A DNA stretch of 64,000 bases from NCBI GenBank assembly GCA_030267565.1, contig BRXU01000034.1:699501-763500 (forward strand), in the 5' to 3' direction. Positions 25,533 to 37,514 of this stretch are shown in pieces. A program made the translations under genes and the position numbers. Source of the DNA: Pleodorina starrii (Eukaryota; Chlorophyta; Chlorophyceae; Chlamydomonadales; Volvocaceae). Under the pieces are notes generated by a model. It had not been told where the DNA came from, ran no database searches, and saw nothing but the letters and a program-made list of their open reading frames with translations. Within the stretch, counting starts at the first letter, position 1, and each line of letters starts with the position of its first letter.

Positions 25533-28500
25533 ATGGCGGGCTCTGGGCGAGCGCGAGGCCCTGCTGGGGGCGGGCCGCAAGGCTCTCGCGTTTGCATGAG
25601 GCACCACTACAACGGTGGCCTGGCAGAGGCTACAAGATGGCGACGAAGGGCCAGCGGCAGCTGCGCAGGCAGCGTCGCGACCTGCTCGCCTTCGCTTGGG
25701 TTGGCCCTACTAACCCTGTTCAGTTCGATGCTGCTAGCGCGCGGCGCGACACAGGCGAGTCGCGACCTTCACAGCTTCACCTGCTGCATGTATTAACCAT
25801 CTGACAACTAAGCGAGGGAATGAATGCAACGTGGAAGAAGCCATGCACGTGCGCATCCAACCTAGCGCGCGCGCTCACAGCGGCTCATGCAGCCACTTAA
25901 TGGGGCGTTATGGCCCGCCGGCTTACTATGAAGCCCTCTCTTTAAACGCACCGGCTCACGCAGCGGCCCAGAATAGAGCACCTCGCCAGTGTGCACCGAC
26001 CCAATGTGCTCACCTTCCTTTCCATTCAGAGCCATACGTTTGCATTGCCCTGCTGACATATACCTGCATCTGTACGGCGGCTGGATTGGATGTGTTTATG
26101 TACTGCAGTGTATCAGCTACACTACCGACGTGTCCTTCCCGGGGGGCAGCCCCGGCAGTGTGCTGAGCACCTTGTTGGTGGGCGACCAAGTGGGGCCCAG
26201 TGTGGGAGCGATTGAGGTCCGCGATCTGTCTCTGCGTCATGGCAGGCTGGGCGCACTGTTGGTGAGTCCACTTGCTGGTGCCGGTGGGTGGGTGGGTGGG
26301 GGCAGCGAGGCAGCAGGCACCGCGGGGGCTGTGGACGGCACTGCCGGGCGCAGGCATTGGCGCGAAATCGCAAGCTATTGCATTCAGTGAACACAGCTTA
26401 ACCGGAATGCGGTGCCCGGACCTATCTATCTAGAGCATCCAGAGCCTGTGCCACTCCTGACCCGCCCTCTGGTGAGGTAAAAAGCGGTTTGCGCCGTTGG
26501 TTGGTTGTCTCTGCTTTCCGTTCGCTGCGTGTTGTTCTTTAGATTGGCCTTGCTTCCCAAGCCGTTCCCGGCTCCTGCTGCTGGTTTGGACGCAGCCCGT
26601 CAGCAGCCCGTCAGCGGCCCGCCGCTGGTCTGGGCTCTGAGGACCGCTATATGCGACTGAGACCAGCCGACCTATGCCACTGACCTTGTACTTTGTACTT
26701 ATCGCACTGGGCCATCCTCTGTATCCGTAGGTGGCGTTGTATTGGCTTCCCTACTCGGATGCACCGGCGGATTTGCCTCTAACCGCCAACGACCTGGCGG
26801 GCGCGTCCAGGGCTCGTGCCGTGCTCAAGGGCTTGAAGCAGGGCCAGGGCGCGCAACAGCTCGCCAACGTCTCGTTCGCTGATTACTTCAACGCCTCGTT
26901 GGGTGTGGACCAACCATCCCCGCCGACGCTGACGGGCGCGTACAGGTATGTGTACGACATTATATGTACGACGCGGCAGGGCCTACCTTGTGCCATGAGG
27001 CTGGAGAGAAACCGTTGTAAGAGAGCCCGCATCGCGCTAGCAGATGCCTCACCCACCCGAAAACATGTGGTTGTCCGTTTATGCGGCCAAACTACCGGCA
27101 CCACTCTCCGGCGTGTGCAGGCCCTCGAGCCCTCTTTCGGTCTTCACCGCATCCAACGTGACGAGCCGCGGCCGCTGGGTGCTGCGACTGGCTGACCTTG
27201 GCGAAAACTGGCAGGAGTGAGTACGATGCATGACGACATGCTGTTGGTTAGTACGGACATGTGTATGCGGCAGACGGCAGCTTTTGTCAGTGGGCTGACG
27301 GGGCACCACCACACTATCAGGGCAACTGGTGGGTGGTATTTCATACGCGGCGACAGAACGCTGGCGTTACGTACTGCCATCCAGACATCTGCCAGAGACG
27401 AGCCGTTTGAGATCCGAACCTTGGACACAAACTTGTTTTTACGCTGCCGCTCTTCGCATCCCCACCCACCCAGGCGCAAGATCGAGCTCCAGTCGTGGAC
27501 CCTGGTGCTGTGCCCGCCCGCCAACAGCTCCCTGCCCGCACTGCTGGAGCTTTCCATGGTAGGTACTTACCGGTTGCGTACAGCGGTACGGAGGTACAAC
27601 ATACGGATGAGCCGGTAGAGCCTCGGACATGCGGGCTTGCGGGGTCTTGAGTTGGCTACATTACTCGATCTACTTCGCTTGCTTTTAGCTCCTGTTGCAC
27701 AGAACGAATGCAGAGTATTGCCGCTAGCTTCCAATATGCCCCGAGCCCATGCAAACCGAATATTACATGTTACCTGCCTGCTGCTGCCCACCGCTGTGCG
27801 GACCCGGCCCGGCCCCGGTGGATCCACCCGCCGCCGTAGGCTCAGCAAGCGCTGGGTGACGGCAGCGTGTTCCGTGGCGCCGCGAGTGGCCTGGGCTCCG
27901 GTGTGCGCCTCAACGCGCTCAGCGGCGGTCCGCTGGCCGCTGCCATTGGCACATTGGTTACTCGGGATGCTTCCATTCAGTACAAGACATATTCGCAGCT
28001 CGCGGACGCGGCGGTCAGTGGTGAGTGTTGCGTGGGAGGTGGAGACTGATGAGCAGTTGTGGGGTAACAACAGGAATCCCGCCGGCAGCAGCAGCAGCAG
28101 CGCGCAGTTCAATGTGATGGTGGGCGAGGACAGATGCCAAAACTGGAGATGCGCACAAGAGCGTGGGCGAACTGTGCCACCTCCACCACTGTGCCACCCA
28201 TTCCATCCTGTATGATTGGCTTCGTGAGGAGCGAAGCAACCGTAATTAAGATTGCCCATCATGCCCACCCATGCCCACCCATCATCACCGAGCGGGCGTA
28301 GCTTGCCCCGCCGGATAAGTCGCACGCTCTCACCCGTACCCTGAGGAGCGATATGAGAATCTCCATATACCGTAACGTATGTCTGCTTAATGTCGTGAAT
28401 GCAGAGGTGATCGGCGGGATCGACAACATCCAGACGCTCCTCGGACTGCCGTACACTCCCACGCCGCTCATCAAAACATTTCAGCCCTGGGTAGAGCTAC

Positions 28501-31500
28501 TGATCGGTGAGTGAATGCGGTGTAACCTGGATACGAAATTCTCGCGAAGCTCCGTCACTATTACGGATTTCGGCAAGTTCGCGGCTCTAGTGCCGTGCGA
28601 TTGAGTGCCCCTGCAGCGGCGCCTTCGCCCCTCAAGGCGCCCCGTAAGGGATGGGTATAGGATCAATCTGATGGTCTCCGGCACCTGGCAGCAGTAACAC
28701 GCCCAGTGCCGCATGCCGCCGCCGCCGCATGTGTGCTTGCGTTGCAGGCGGTTCTGAGCTAATTATCCAGAACCAAGTGTGGCCGGGCAAGATCGTTGCA
28801 TACGCTTTGGATATTGAGGTACGGTGGCGGTTTTCTTAGGGCAGTGCCCATTTATCTTACACGGCGAAAGGCCACCCGACGGTTGTGTATCTCAACCGTC
28901 TGCTTACAAAGCTGTGTTGCCGTACTGGCATGAATGTACGTCCGCATGTCTAGTCTCCATCTACTGTCTTCATATTGTCTTGGCGGTCCTTTGCAGTTGT
29001 CTGTGCGCGCCCGGAGGGCCATGACCTCTTCGGCAGCAGCTGCGGGCGCTGCGGCCAACAGCACTGCTGCTGGTGCTGCGGGTGCTGCGGGTGCTGCTGG
29101 TGCTGCTGGTGCTGCTGGTGCCGCTGCCGGGGCAACTGGCGGTGGTGCTGGCGGCGCTGGCGGTGGCAGCGGTACCGCCGGCGGTGGCAGCAGCGGTGCT
29201 CCTGGCGTCGGCGCTGCGGGCGGCAGCGTTGGACGTAGGCTTGCGGCCACAGGAAGTGATGATGCCCTGGTCCAAGGGCTGCGGGCTGACGAGGACCAGG
29301 AGTGCAGTGATGATGAATCTGTGTACGACGTGAACAACCCTTGGGGCATCATGGGTAAGCGGCGGACATCGATCGGGTCACATACGTAATTCACTTCAAT
29401 CCTGAAGGGCGCAGGATAAATTATGTTGGCACTCCTGGTCGAACTCAGCGCGGTCAAGGTGTCCTGGCATAACTGGGAAAATTGGGAAGAATGCGTGCGG
29501 GTACCCAGATGTGATTCGAGTGAGCCAGAGCCCAGAGACGGAGGGGTAGTGATCTGTACCCGCCGAAGAGGTATCAGCAGTCTCCTCCCTAAACACGGGT
29601 AAGGGCATACGGTCCAATTTCCCTTTTCTCCTTTCCCTTCGCTGCCGCCCTGCCTGCCCACAGATGGCCCCAACGGATCCGCGCCATTCGACAAACAGCT
29701 GATGCTCGATGACTTGTGCAGCCTCACCGTCCCCGGAGCCGAATGGCTGTTCAGCCGCATACCCGACGCTGTTCGATCCGGTGCGGTGAATGTTACGAAT
29801 GGAACGGCCGCGGGCGGCTCCACACGCAGCAGCCCGACCAGCTGGTTCCCGACAGTGGACAGCCCCCTGGAGCCGCTAGACTTCACCGTCCCCTCGGGGC
29901 CCGCCCTGCGGGACAGCTCGGTGCGCCGCATGTTCGACAGCTCCCGGCGGGTGAGCCATACACCATTGCTGATGCGGCGTGCTAGCGCTGCGCTAGCGTT
30001 GTGCTGGCGCTTCGCTGCGCCGTCGCGATTTTTGTACTAAGACCTAACAAGGGCTCTTCATTGCGGATGCGCGGACGGTGCAGACCACCGCATATTGACC
30101 GTTATCAGCTCCTCCACTTGCCTTGCCGCTGCATGCTACTGGGGTGGTGCTGCCCTGGAGCTGATTCTGCTGGCTCTGCGGCTGCTGACATCCCCTTCTG
30201 CTGTTGCTTCCGCTTTCTTTCTCCGATGTTCCTGGAAGGGTTCCTTCCGCTCGTCCACTTCGAGACTCCAGGCGCTGCGCGATGCGGAGCTGGACCCCAA
30301 CTTCTTGGATAACGTGATGGAGGGCGTTATGGAGGTACGGCAGTAAGACGGAGGTAGCAGCAAAAGTGGTCTATGGGCTCCACAACGGGCATCATTCATG
30401 GCTTGGCTAATGGGTCCAGACTTTATGAAGCGCTCGGGAGTCGAGACACAGATCGGAACACCCGCCCTGCTGGGTGTGCGTTCGCGTTACGTGCTCTGAT
30501 GCGGTAGGTTCTAGAGGCAAATAAAGGCTAGCCTTGCCGCGATGAAATGACCCCGTTAGAACGGCCCGCCGCCGCCGTCGCGCTGTGCCGCCATCCGTTG
30601 CTGCGGCCGCCACCGCCGCCGCCAATTCGCCGCCGCCGTGTGCGAATCAACGCAGGACGTCAACATCAACACCTACAGCGACGCTCTGTCGGACGGACTG
30701 ACGGTGAGTCCAACATGAGGATTAAAATGGTGCACCCTGCATATTGTCTTTGCGTCTGACGACGGCGCCACCCCGCGTACGGTCCGGACGCCGGATCCCG
30801 GACAAAGCGGCCGGCTAGGAAAAGGCAGCAAAACCCCCGAGCCCCTTCCGTGGCCCCATTTAACCACGCCGTCGCCTCCCTCCTTTACGCACCCGCAGCG
30901 CTTGGTTGATCAGGCCAGCGCCGCCGCCGCTGCGTTAGGCACTGTGGCAAACTCGCCGACTCTGCAGCGAGCGGGCGGTGAGAACGCTGTGAAGGCGGCG
31001 CAGGCGCTGCAGGCGGGCGCGGAGACGTATGAGCTGGTGCTGCGGGTAAGAGCGTATTTATGTTGGTGAGTGTGTGGGACGTGTTCAGTAAAGAGGTTAC
31101 TGGCTACTGAAGAAGGGTCGCGAGGAAACGTGGGGTTGACGGACTACCGGTAACGCGCCCGTGTTGTGTGTACATTTGAACGAGGGTGGCTTACAAATGA
31201 CTTCGGCTATACGGGATGGCGCAGGTTGGATAGGGGGCCTCGAGTACGTTCGTTGTGTCCTGCACCTGCACGCCGCGTTCTCCTGTCGGCACTCGCACGC
31301 AGGCGGGTCGGGACAGCCTCAAGCGCCAAAACCAAAAGGACCTGGCGAACAAGACCCGCCAGTTCCTTAAGGACGGAGGGCTTACGGAGGCCGAGAAAGC
31401 TTTCGGTGAGTCTGTCGTGGGTGCGGCCGTTTTGTAGCGGGGCAAGCAGCAGGTGGTAACACGCAGTAGCCACTGCCCTTCTTCCACTCGAGCGCATGCC

Positions 31501-33379
31501 TGATCCCTCCCGGCCCCTCCCGGCCACTCCGGGCTCCTCCCGGCCCCATCACCCCACGGCCTTCGGTCTTAGTCTCATGTCCGCGCATTGTGCCGACAGG
31601 GTGGGCCTTCGCATCAGTGATGGCACGCTCGTGAATTGTTTGCACCCAGGGCATGCCCGGCCCCCTTGGGCCCCTCGCCGGCGGTGGCCTTGCTGACACA
31701 TGTTGCTGCATGGGATTCATCCATGCATGCGTACGTGCGCGTGAAGACGGCGCCGCTCCCATACATACATATGCTCACCGCATCGCACCCCTGCCCGCCC
31801 CTCCCCACCCCGCCACGCCGCCCGCTATCTCCCGATTCGCGTGTCACCCATACGCGGGCCCCGCCGCCCGCCGCGCCCCGTGCGCTTGCGAACCCCAGCG
31901 CGGAGGTAAGCAGTCACAGCGGCAGCATACAGTTGCAGTCCCGCCCCATAGGGTGTCTTGACTAGTTTCATAGATCGTTTAGAGTTTCGAGCGTGCGTAA
32001 CCTTTGCGCGGTGTGCAAAGCGCCGTGCACAGTTCGGCAGTGTACAATTTCCGCATCCGACCCTGGTTTGACTGGCCCATGGGTCAACCACGGAGGAAGA
32101 GGTGATTCCCAGAAACGCTCGCAACGGAGTCCGGCCAGCCCTGCGCCTTTCCCACCCCGCATCCTGAGCATTGTCCTTGTAGCCCTAAAACCCTGAAACC
32201 CCAACCTCCGGAACAGGTTCCGGTGGAGGATCAACTTCGTCCGCTTGGCGTTCCGCTTCGCCAACGCCGATGGCCTCCTCGTCACCTTCCAGCAGTGGCT
32301 GTTCCTCCAGGGAGACGTGGATCGAATCAAAGCAAATGCTAAGAAGCTGGCGGTGCGTGCACGGTTGCGGTTACTTTTGCGTGTGAACGGTCCGGTCCGC
32401 GCGCGTGCGTACTCGCGCGTGTGCGTGCATGCTTGAATTCGTGTGGGTGGGCGCACGACTGTGCGTTGTAAGAGTGATCTCGGCCTGGTGCGTTGCGCAA
32501 TCTGATCGGACCATGACCTCCATTCATACGTGCCCGCCCCGCTAGCGCAACGGAGCAAAACCGGTTCTGTACGACTGTACTGCAGGCCATGGATGACGCT
32601 GCCAAGGGCAAGCAGGGCAAGAACAAGAACAAGGGCAAAAACGTCAACAGCATCAACAAGAACAAAGCCCGCAAGCTGCAAGCCGTGGACAGCGACCCGA
32701 CCGCGGAGGACCGTTTCGAGCCCACCGTCGCGACGGCTGACGGCCCCATGTACGACAACGCCGCAGCTGTGCCGGATATCGTAAACCTGGCCGCTCCCGC
32801 AGCCTCGGAGCCGCAGCTGCTGCCTCTGGATCCGGATTCCGCCATGGACAAACTAAGGGCGGGGAAGCAGCAGGAGCCGGAGGAGGAGGAGGAGGAGATT
32901 CGATTCGACACCGGAGAGACACCTGGTGAGAGCACTTCCGCGATGGAATTATGACTTGGTACATACGGTGTACCCCTCTACTAACTGCTTGGGTTCGGTC
33001 CCTTCCCCCTCGCGCCTCCCCTCCCGCAGAGGAGTGGTTCAACCGGGTCGTTGCGGAGTCGGAGGCCAGCGCCAAGGCGGCGCTGAGTCGAATCCCCCTC
33101 GAGTCCTCGACGGGTGCGTCATTGAGCTCCTGCTAGCTTGCGTGCACGCGCGCAAGTGCGCGTGACCTGCTGCGTGGCTGGATCCGTTTGTGCTCCAAAT
33201 TAATACGGCTACTGCAACGTCGTACCATGGTGTGTGTGTCTAGTCTTAGGCCGTTCCCGAGCGCTAGGGATGACCCACCGCCCGACGCGAGTCAATCACG
33301 GACCGTGAGTCAATCCTTGGCCCCGGCCCCCCCCTCCATTCGCCTCGCCTCGCATGCAGGCCTCGACCGACTACTGTAA
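25533..33379 (+). CDS. Secreted P-domain (proprotein convertase P-type) protein, paralogue D
   Basis: Exons: 25533-25754, 26109-26261, 26731-26945, 27121-27216, 27474-27558, 27840-28020, 28405-28506, 28748-28818, 28997-29354, 29664-29950, 30272-30334, 30656-30703, 30899-31045, 31303-31405, one unresolved exon of 3n+1 nt, 32217-32352, 32586-32925, 33030-33113, 33360-33379; about 905 aa. The first exon ends in a hydrophobic segment (LGLALLTLFSSMLLARGA) and its donor is GC rather than GT. P-domain-like residues are about 75-257: LANVSFADYFNAS, TGAYRPSSPLSVF, GRWVLRLADL (W216), LQSWTLVLCPP. Exon lengths 96, 85, 102, 71, 48, 147 and 84 nt equal those of the gene at 13253. Two introns of that gene are absent here. 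An Ala/Gly repeat tract fills the 358-nt exon. Acidic and Lys/Asn-rich stretches precede the end, and the protein ends in LDRLL. No catalytic domain; function unknown. Confidence 0.75.
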
Positions 33380-34468
33380 CCGCGTGGCGGTCAGGGAGGA
33401 AGAGGCTTACCACATGTGAGCACAAGAATGCACGCCGCCCGCAGCGGGATCCGGAGCTGCCGAGCCGGTGCCAGGGGCACAAGGCATGTTGCTGGAGAGC
33501 GGCTGCTGCCCGACTAGTGTCGTCGCGTCATGCCAGCAGACCGCGTGATCAATCAAGGGGGGCGTGGGAGTACTTGTCTCGGGTCCGAACGATGAATCGG
33601 TTTACGGTGAACGGATCCTGAGGATCATCACTCGGTCGCACCTGATACTGCTGGGGATAATAATAACACACACTCGTAGCCAGCTGATGTGAAGGCACGC
33701 TACCTGCGGGGTGAGGCCGGGGGTTTGGGGATGATGCATGGGGTTGCCGGTTGCGGGCAGGCCGGAGGCGCGCGGCTTTGCACGGTGGCTGGCCAATGCA
33801 CTAGCCACCCGGGACATGAGGGAGAACTGAATGAAGGTGGGATGGCTATTCACGCAGGATCCATTCGGGCGGGCAGTGAGCTGGTGTGTTGGGGTGTTCG
33901 TGATACCTTGAAGCGTGACCGCAACAGCAGATGTGGTGTGCCGTTAGATAAGTTGGGGGAGCTTTGCCCTCACGCAGATCGTAGCTCGTGATCTCCGGAC
34001 CCAATTTGAAATGGTCGCGGCCATAAATTTCGTAATAAGGGGGCTGTCAAAACTTCTGCGGGGGTTTTGGGTAGTTTGGGGGAGGGGCAGGTTCTGTCGG
34101 CTATTACGGCAGATTACGGCGTCGTTACGCGTGACATGTCCTAATTTGCTTTCCCGTCGGCGAAAGCATCTTTATAATGTCGGAGCGCTCGGAAGAAGAC
34201 AGAAGGGTCGTCCACGCAGGCGACGGGGGATTGTATCTCCGACGCGAACACCGCACACCGTGCCGTACTGCATACGGTGCAAGTGGGTGATGAAGAGTGT
34301 GAGCGTGTATGGGTGTTTGGCTATCTGCTGTGGAATCTTCACTCATCTGTGTTCGACCCCTGTCCGACATTGTAAGCATGCATGCTTGCGGCCTCAATCT
34401 CCTAATGTAACCGACGACTGATCCTGAAGTGCGGACTGTCCGCAAGAAGGTTTTTAGTATGCCATTCG

Positions 34469-34951
34469 GTACGGCAGAGCGTACAACGATTTGACACATC
34501 CAAGCGACCTCGCGAGGGCAGTAGCACTGAAGCTTATATGGAATTTGAATCTCTGTTGCGTGGGGGTGTTTGCCCTGTTCGTGGCTGCTTGGCTGCCTGG
34601 CTGGCTGTCTGCCCGGCTGAGTGACGACCAACCTTGATGGTTGGATACACTATAAAGGCCAATTCATAGCCCTTAATACTCGTAATACTATATTAGAATT
34701 TCAAAAGCAATAGTGCATGTATCAGTATGAAAGATGTTCGACTGAGTCCGTGGTCCAAGCGGGTCCGAGGCTGCACTCGCTCCAACGCATCCGGAACTTC
34801 TGTTCATTCCATATTGTATCGTTGTAGTTCATTATGAATATTTACATGGCGGCGCTTAACCTTTCCGACATCCAAATAATTTCATAGCGAACATGTTCCC
34901 GCGACCACGCCAGCCGGTCTGCTAGCCGGTCCGACGGCCTTGACGCATATT
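34469..34951 (+). repeat. Dispersed element family R, copy 1 (483 bp)
   Basis: Begins GTACGGCAGAGCGTA and ends GACGCATATT, as does the copy at 37515-38204. The two align at about 90 percent by eye apart from insertions in the other copy. No ORF. The 3' part has ATTTACATGGCGGCGCTT and CTAGCCGGTCCGACGG landmarks. It is probably a non-autonomous transposable element of unknown class. Confidence 0.85.
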
Positions 34952-35077
34952 ACTAATACTTAAAATAACAACTTAGCCCCTGGAGCCCGTAATGGTTGTT
35001 CATTATCGTTATCGAAGTATGAGTAAATTAAATGCATGAATCCGTTTCCGTGTGTCAACGCCGTTGGGCCATGCTGG

Positions 35078-35188
35078 GGGGGAGGGGCTGCCGCCCCCCT
35101 CCCCCAGACCCCCTTCCCCCCGCTGGTGGGGGGCGGGGGGCTGTTGCCCCCCATCCCCCCACACCCCCCTTCCCCCGGGCCGTCCTTG
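35078..35188. repeat. G/C-run block, quadruplex- and hairpin-prone
   Basis: Alternating runs of 5-7 G and C, including GGGGGGCGGGGGGCTG and CCCCCTCCCCCAGACCCCC. A related block lies inside the foldback element at about 36619-36675. Such blocks recur in volvocine intergenic DNA; no gene is present. Confidence 0.8.
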
Positions 35189-35754
35189 TAGCAGTGTCGC
35201 AACGTTCATGACGTAAATCAAGGAGCAGCCGCGGGGACGGTAGTGCTTAGTGCCTGCTGTGGATGGCCCTGCTATTGCCACTTAGGAAAATCATTGATGC
35301 ATTAGCAGGGCGGTTGTCAATTCGCGGACACTTGCCGAACTATCATTGTAGCTTAGGAGTATCGTCTCAGATGTCGACCATTATTATGAACGTCAGTAAG
35401 ATCACGCTCGTCACATATTGTGTGGGTGTTTCAAAACCGACGGGATCATTTTGTCTCCCATATCGACTGTTATTGCGATCACTCAATTCAAATACTGTGC
35501 CGGTGTTACACAGTGATCGGAACAGCAAAACAGACGGGATCATTCTTATCGTACGCATGCGGCCGGCAATCGGAGATCCGCAAATTTTAACGTCAACCCA
35601 TTTGAATTTCACATCATTTACGCGTCCTCATGCCAGTTGTCATTGCGGGGATGTGTCAAATCGTTATACGCGATGCCGTACAGTAATGATGTGCCGGCCC
35701 CCCATGAATAGACCGGTGGTTTCGGCTGTTGGCACAGGATTCAGGCCCCTGTAT

Positions 35755-35842
35755 GCCAAAGTCCCGGGATCGAAACCCATCCCAGTCATATGGGTATAGG
35801 CGCTGAATATACTTGCGCTGAACTACTGAGTTACCGCTGCCT
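35755..35842 (-). mobile_element. tRNA-like pol III promoter, SINE candidate
   Basis: On the minus strand, GGTAACTCAGTAGTTCAG (A-box-like; consensus TRGYNNARNNGG) is followed about 50 nt later by ATGGGTTTCGATCCCGGG (B-box/T-arm-like; consensus GGTTCRANNCC). Spacing and order match a tRNA gene, but no acceptor stem closes, so it is not a functional tRNA. A tRNA-derived SINE is the best guess. The downstream body (towards 35500) is undefined because no second copy is in the window. Confidence 0.45.
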
Positions 35843-35930
35843 AGGCTGATAGCCTCTGGGGCTCAGTGTGTACGGTTTCGGGCAGTTTCACCACGGGAGG
35901 TTCGAGATGCAATCGGACCAAGTCAGCTGG

Positions 35931-37494
35931 CGGGGCTTCTGCCCCGCCCGGGGAGTGGGCCCCGTGAACAAAGTGGCCGTCTGACACGTTGAGATGTAGC
36001 CGAAAGGCGGCGCGGAATGTACGTCCGGCTGAACAGGTTGGCTCCTGTCCACTCAATACCACTGCCGCCGATATTGGGCTCCACCTGCTCCTCGCCGCCG
36101 CCACCGCTACCAGCACTGCCGCCGATACTGGGCTCCATCTGCCCCTCGCCGCCGCCACCGCTACCAGCACTGCCGCCGATATTGGGTTCCACCTGCTCCT
36201 CGCCGCCGCCGCCGCTACCAGCACTGCCGCCGATATTGGGCTCCACCTGCTCCTCGCCGCCGCCACAGCTACCAGCACTGCCGCCGATATTGGGCTCCAC
36301 CTGCTCCTCGCCGCCGCCACCGCTACCAGCACTGCCGCCGATATTGGGCTCCACCTGCTCCTCGCCGCCGCCACAGCTACCAGCACTGCCGCCGATATTG
36401 GGCTCCACCTGCTCCTCGCCGCCGCCACAGCTACGCATCCTAAAAATTGCAAGGGACAAACTATGAGCGGCAAAGTGGTTGTTGGACGCCAAGCCGCAAA
36501 TGAATACATTTTGTTTGCATTCATGCGTATTCATGTTTGTGAAACATGAACGTTTTGAGACCGAGGTCGCCTTCCTTTGTAATTTCACGGTTAGCACGGA
36601 CACTGCAATTCAGAGTGCGCGGGGGGAAGGGGGGTGTGGGGGGAGGGGGGCCAGCAGCCCCCCTACCCCCAGCCGGGCCCAACGCCTGGAAAACGATTAT
36701 GCATACGACGCATCGTATCCAGTAATGCATTGATGCAACTCCATTCTCGCATCAATCTTGCCATCCCAGCACCAACTCCCCAACGACAACATCTACCGAT
36801 CACACCGACCTGCATTATGGGCGCCAGGGGCTAAGTTACCAACTTTGACCAAAGGCCAAGCTTCACACTTTTTGCTGCCTTGTTACGCAACGGCCAGTAT
36901 TGACCAGATCACGATGTCCGCTCTGCCGGCAGCCTTGAATATGCTGACCGAATAACCGTACGACCGAGTAGTGCTCAACCGTCGGAATCCGCCAATCGCG
37001 TCATGGTGAATTTGTATTCATGTAATAATGTATTATCGATCATCAAGTGGAAGAGCGAATTATACATACCGGTACATTGCGCTTAATCGTTCGTCATACG
37101 CGAGCGAGCCGTCTACCGCTGTCAGACGCTGTCAAACAGGCCGACGAGCTGGCAACAGCGGGGAATCCGGAGCCCGCAGTTTTTAACTGCTGTTACACAC
37201 ACAAATGTGTGTATAGGAATGGCATGATATTGACGCAACTGGACGCCGGCTTGATCTGTAAGAAGCTTAGAACGAGCGAAAGGCAGTCTGACAGTTTGGA
37301 TTCTATGGCGTCGAGCCAACGAGCCATAACTTAGTCATTTCCACTCTTGAGGATGCGGGGTGGGGGTATTGAGTGGACAGGAGCCAACCTGTTCAGCCGG
37401 ACGTGCATTCCGCGCCGCCTTTCGGCTACACCTCAACGTGTCAGACGGCCACTTTGTTCACGGAGCCCATTCCCCGGGCGGGGCCGAAGCCCCG
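35931..37494. mobile_element. Foldback element with 130-bp inverted ends
   Basis: Bases 35931-36060 and 37365-37494 are inverted copies of each other with only a few mismatches (for example GCGGAATGTACGTCCGG against its complement with one change). The interior of about 1.3 kb holds a 54-bp tandem array abutting the left arm, a G-run block and AT-rich unique DNA. No transposase is seen. A sequence like the left arm's outer end plus flank recurs alone at about 21771-21835. This looks like a foldback or long-TIR MITE; no clear target duplication was identified. Confidence 0.75.
36061..36434. repeat. 54-bp tandem repeat, about 7 units
   Basis: Units start ACTGCCGCCGATATTGGG and repeat every 54 bp (36061, 36115, 36169 and so on) with few changes. 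Because 54 is a multiple of three, open frames exist on both strands (18-residue Pro/Ser or Gly/Glu repeats), but nothing indicates translation. The array starts exactly where the left inverted arm of the surrounding element ends. Confidence 0.93.
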
Positions 37495-37514
37495 TAATGT
37501 AGGGTGATGCTTGT

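Noticed and set aside
13253..33379. Kexin/subtilisin-type protease genes
   Set aside because: Only the P-domain-like part is visible. No Asp/His/Ser catalytic motifs of subtilases were found in any exon.
36061..36434. CRISPR array
   Set aside because: Units are direct head-to-tail copies without unique spacers, in a eukaryotic genome.
36017..36549. Pro/Ser- and Leu/Ala-repeat ORFs in the 54-bp array
   Set aside because: A 54-bp period keeps several frames open by arithmetic. No start context, splice sites or flanking exons support translation.
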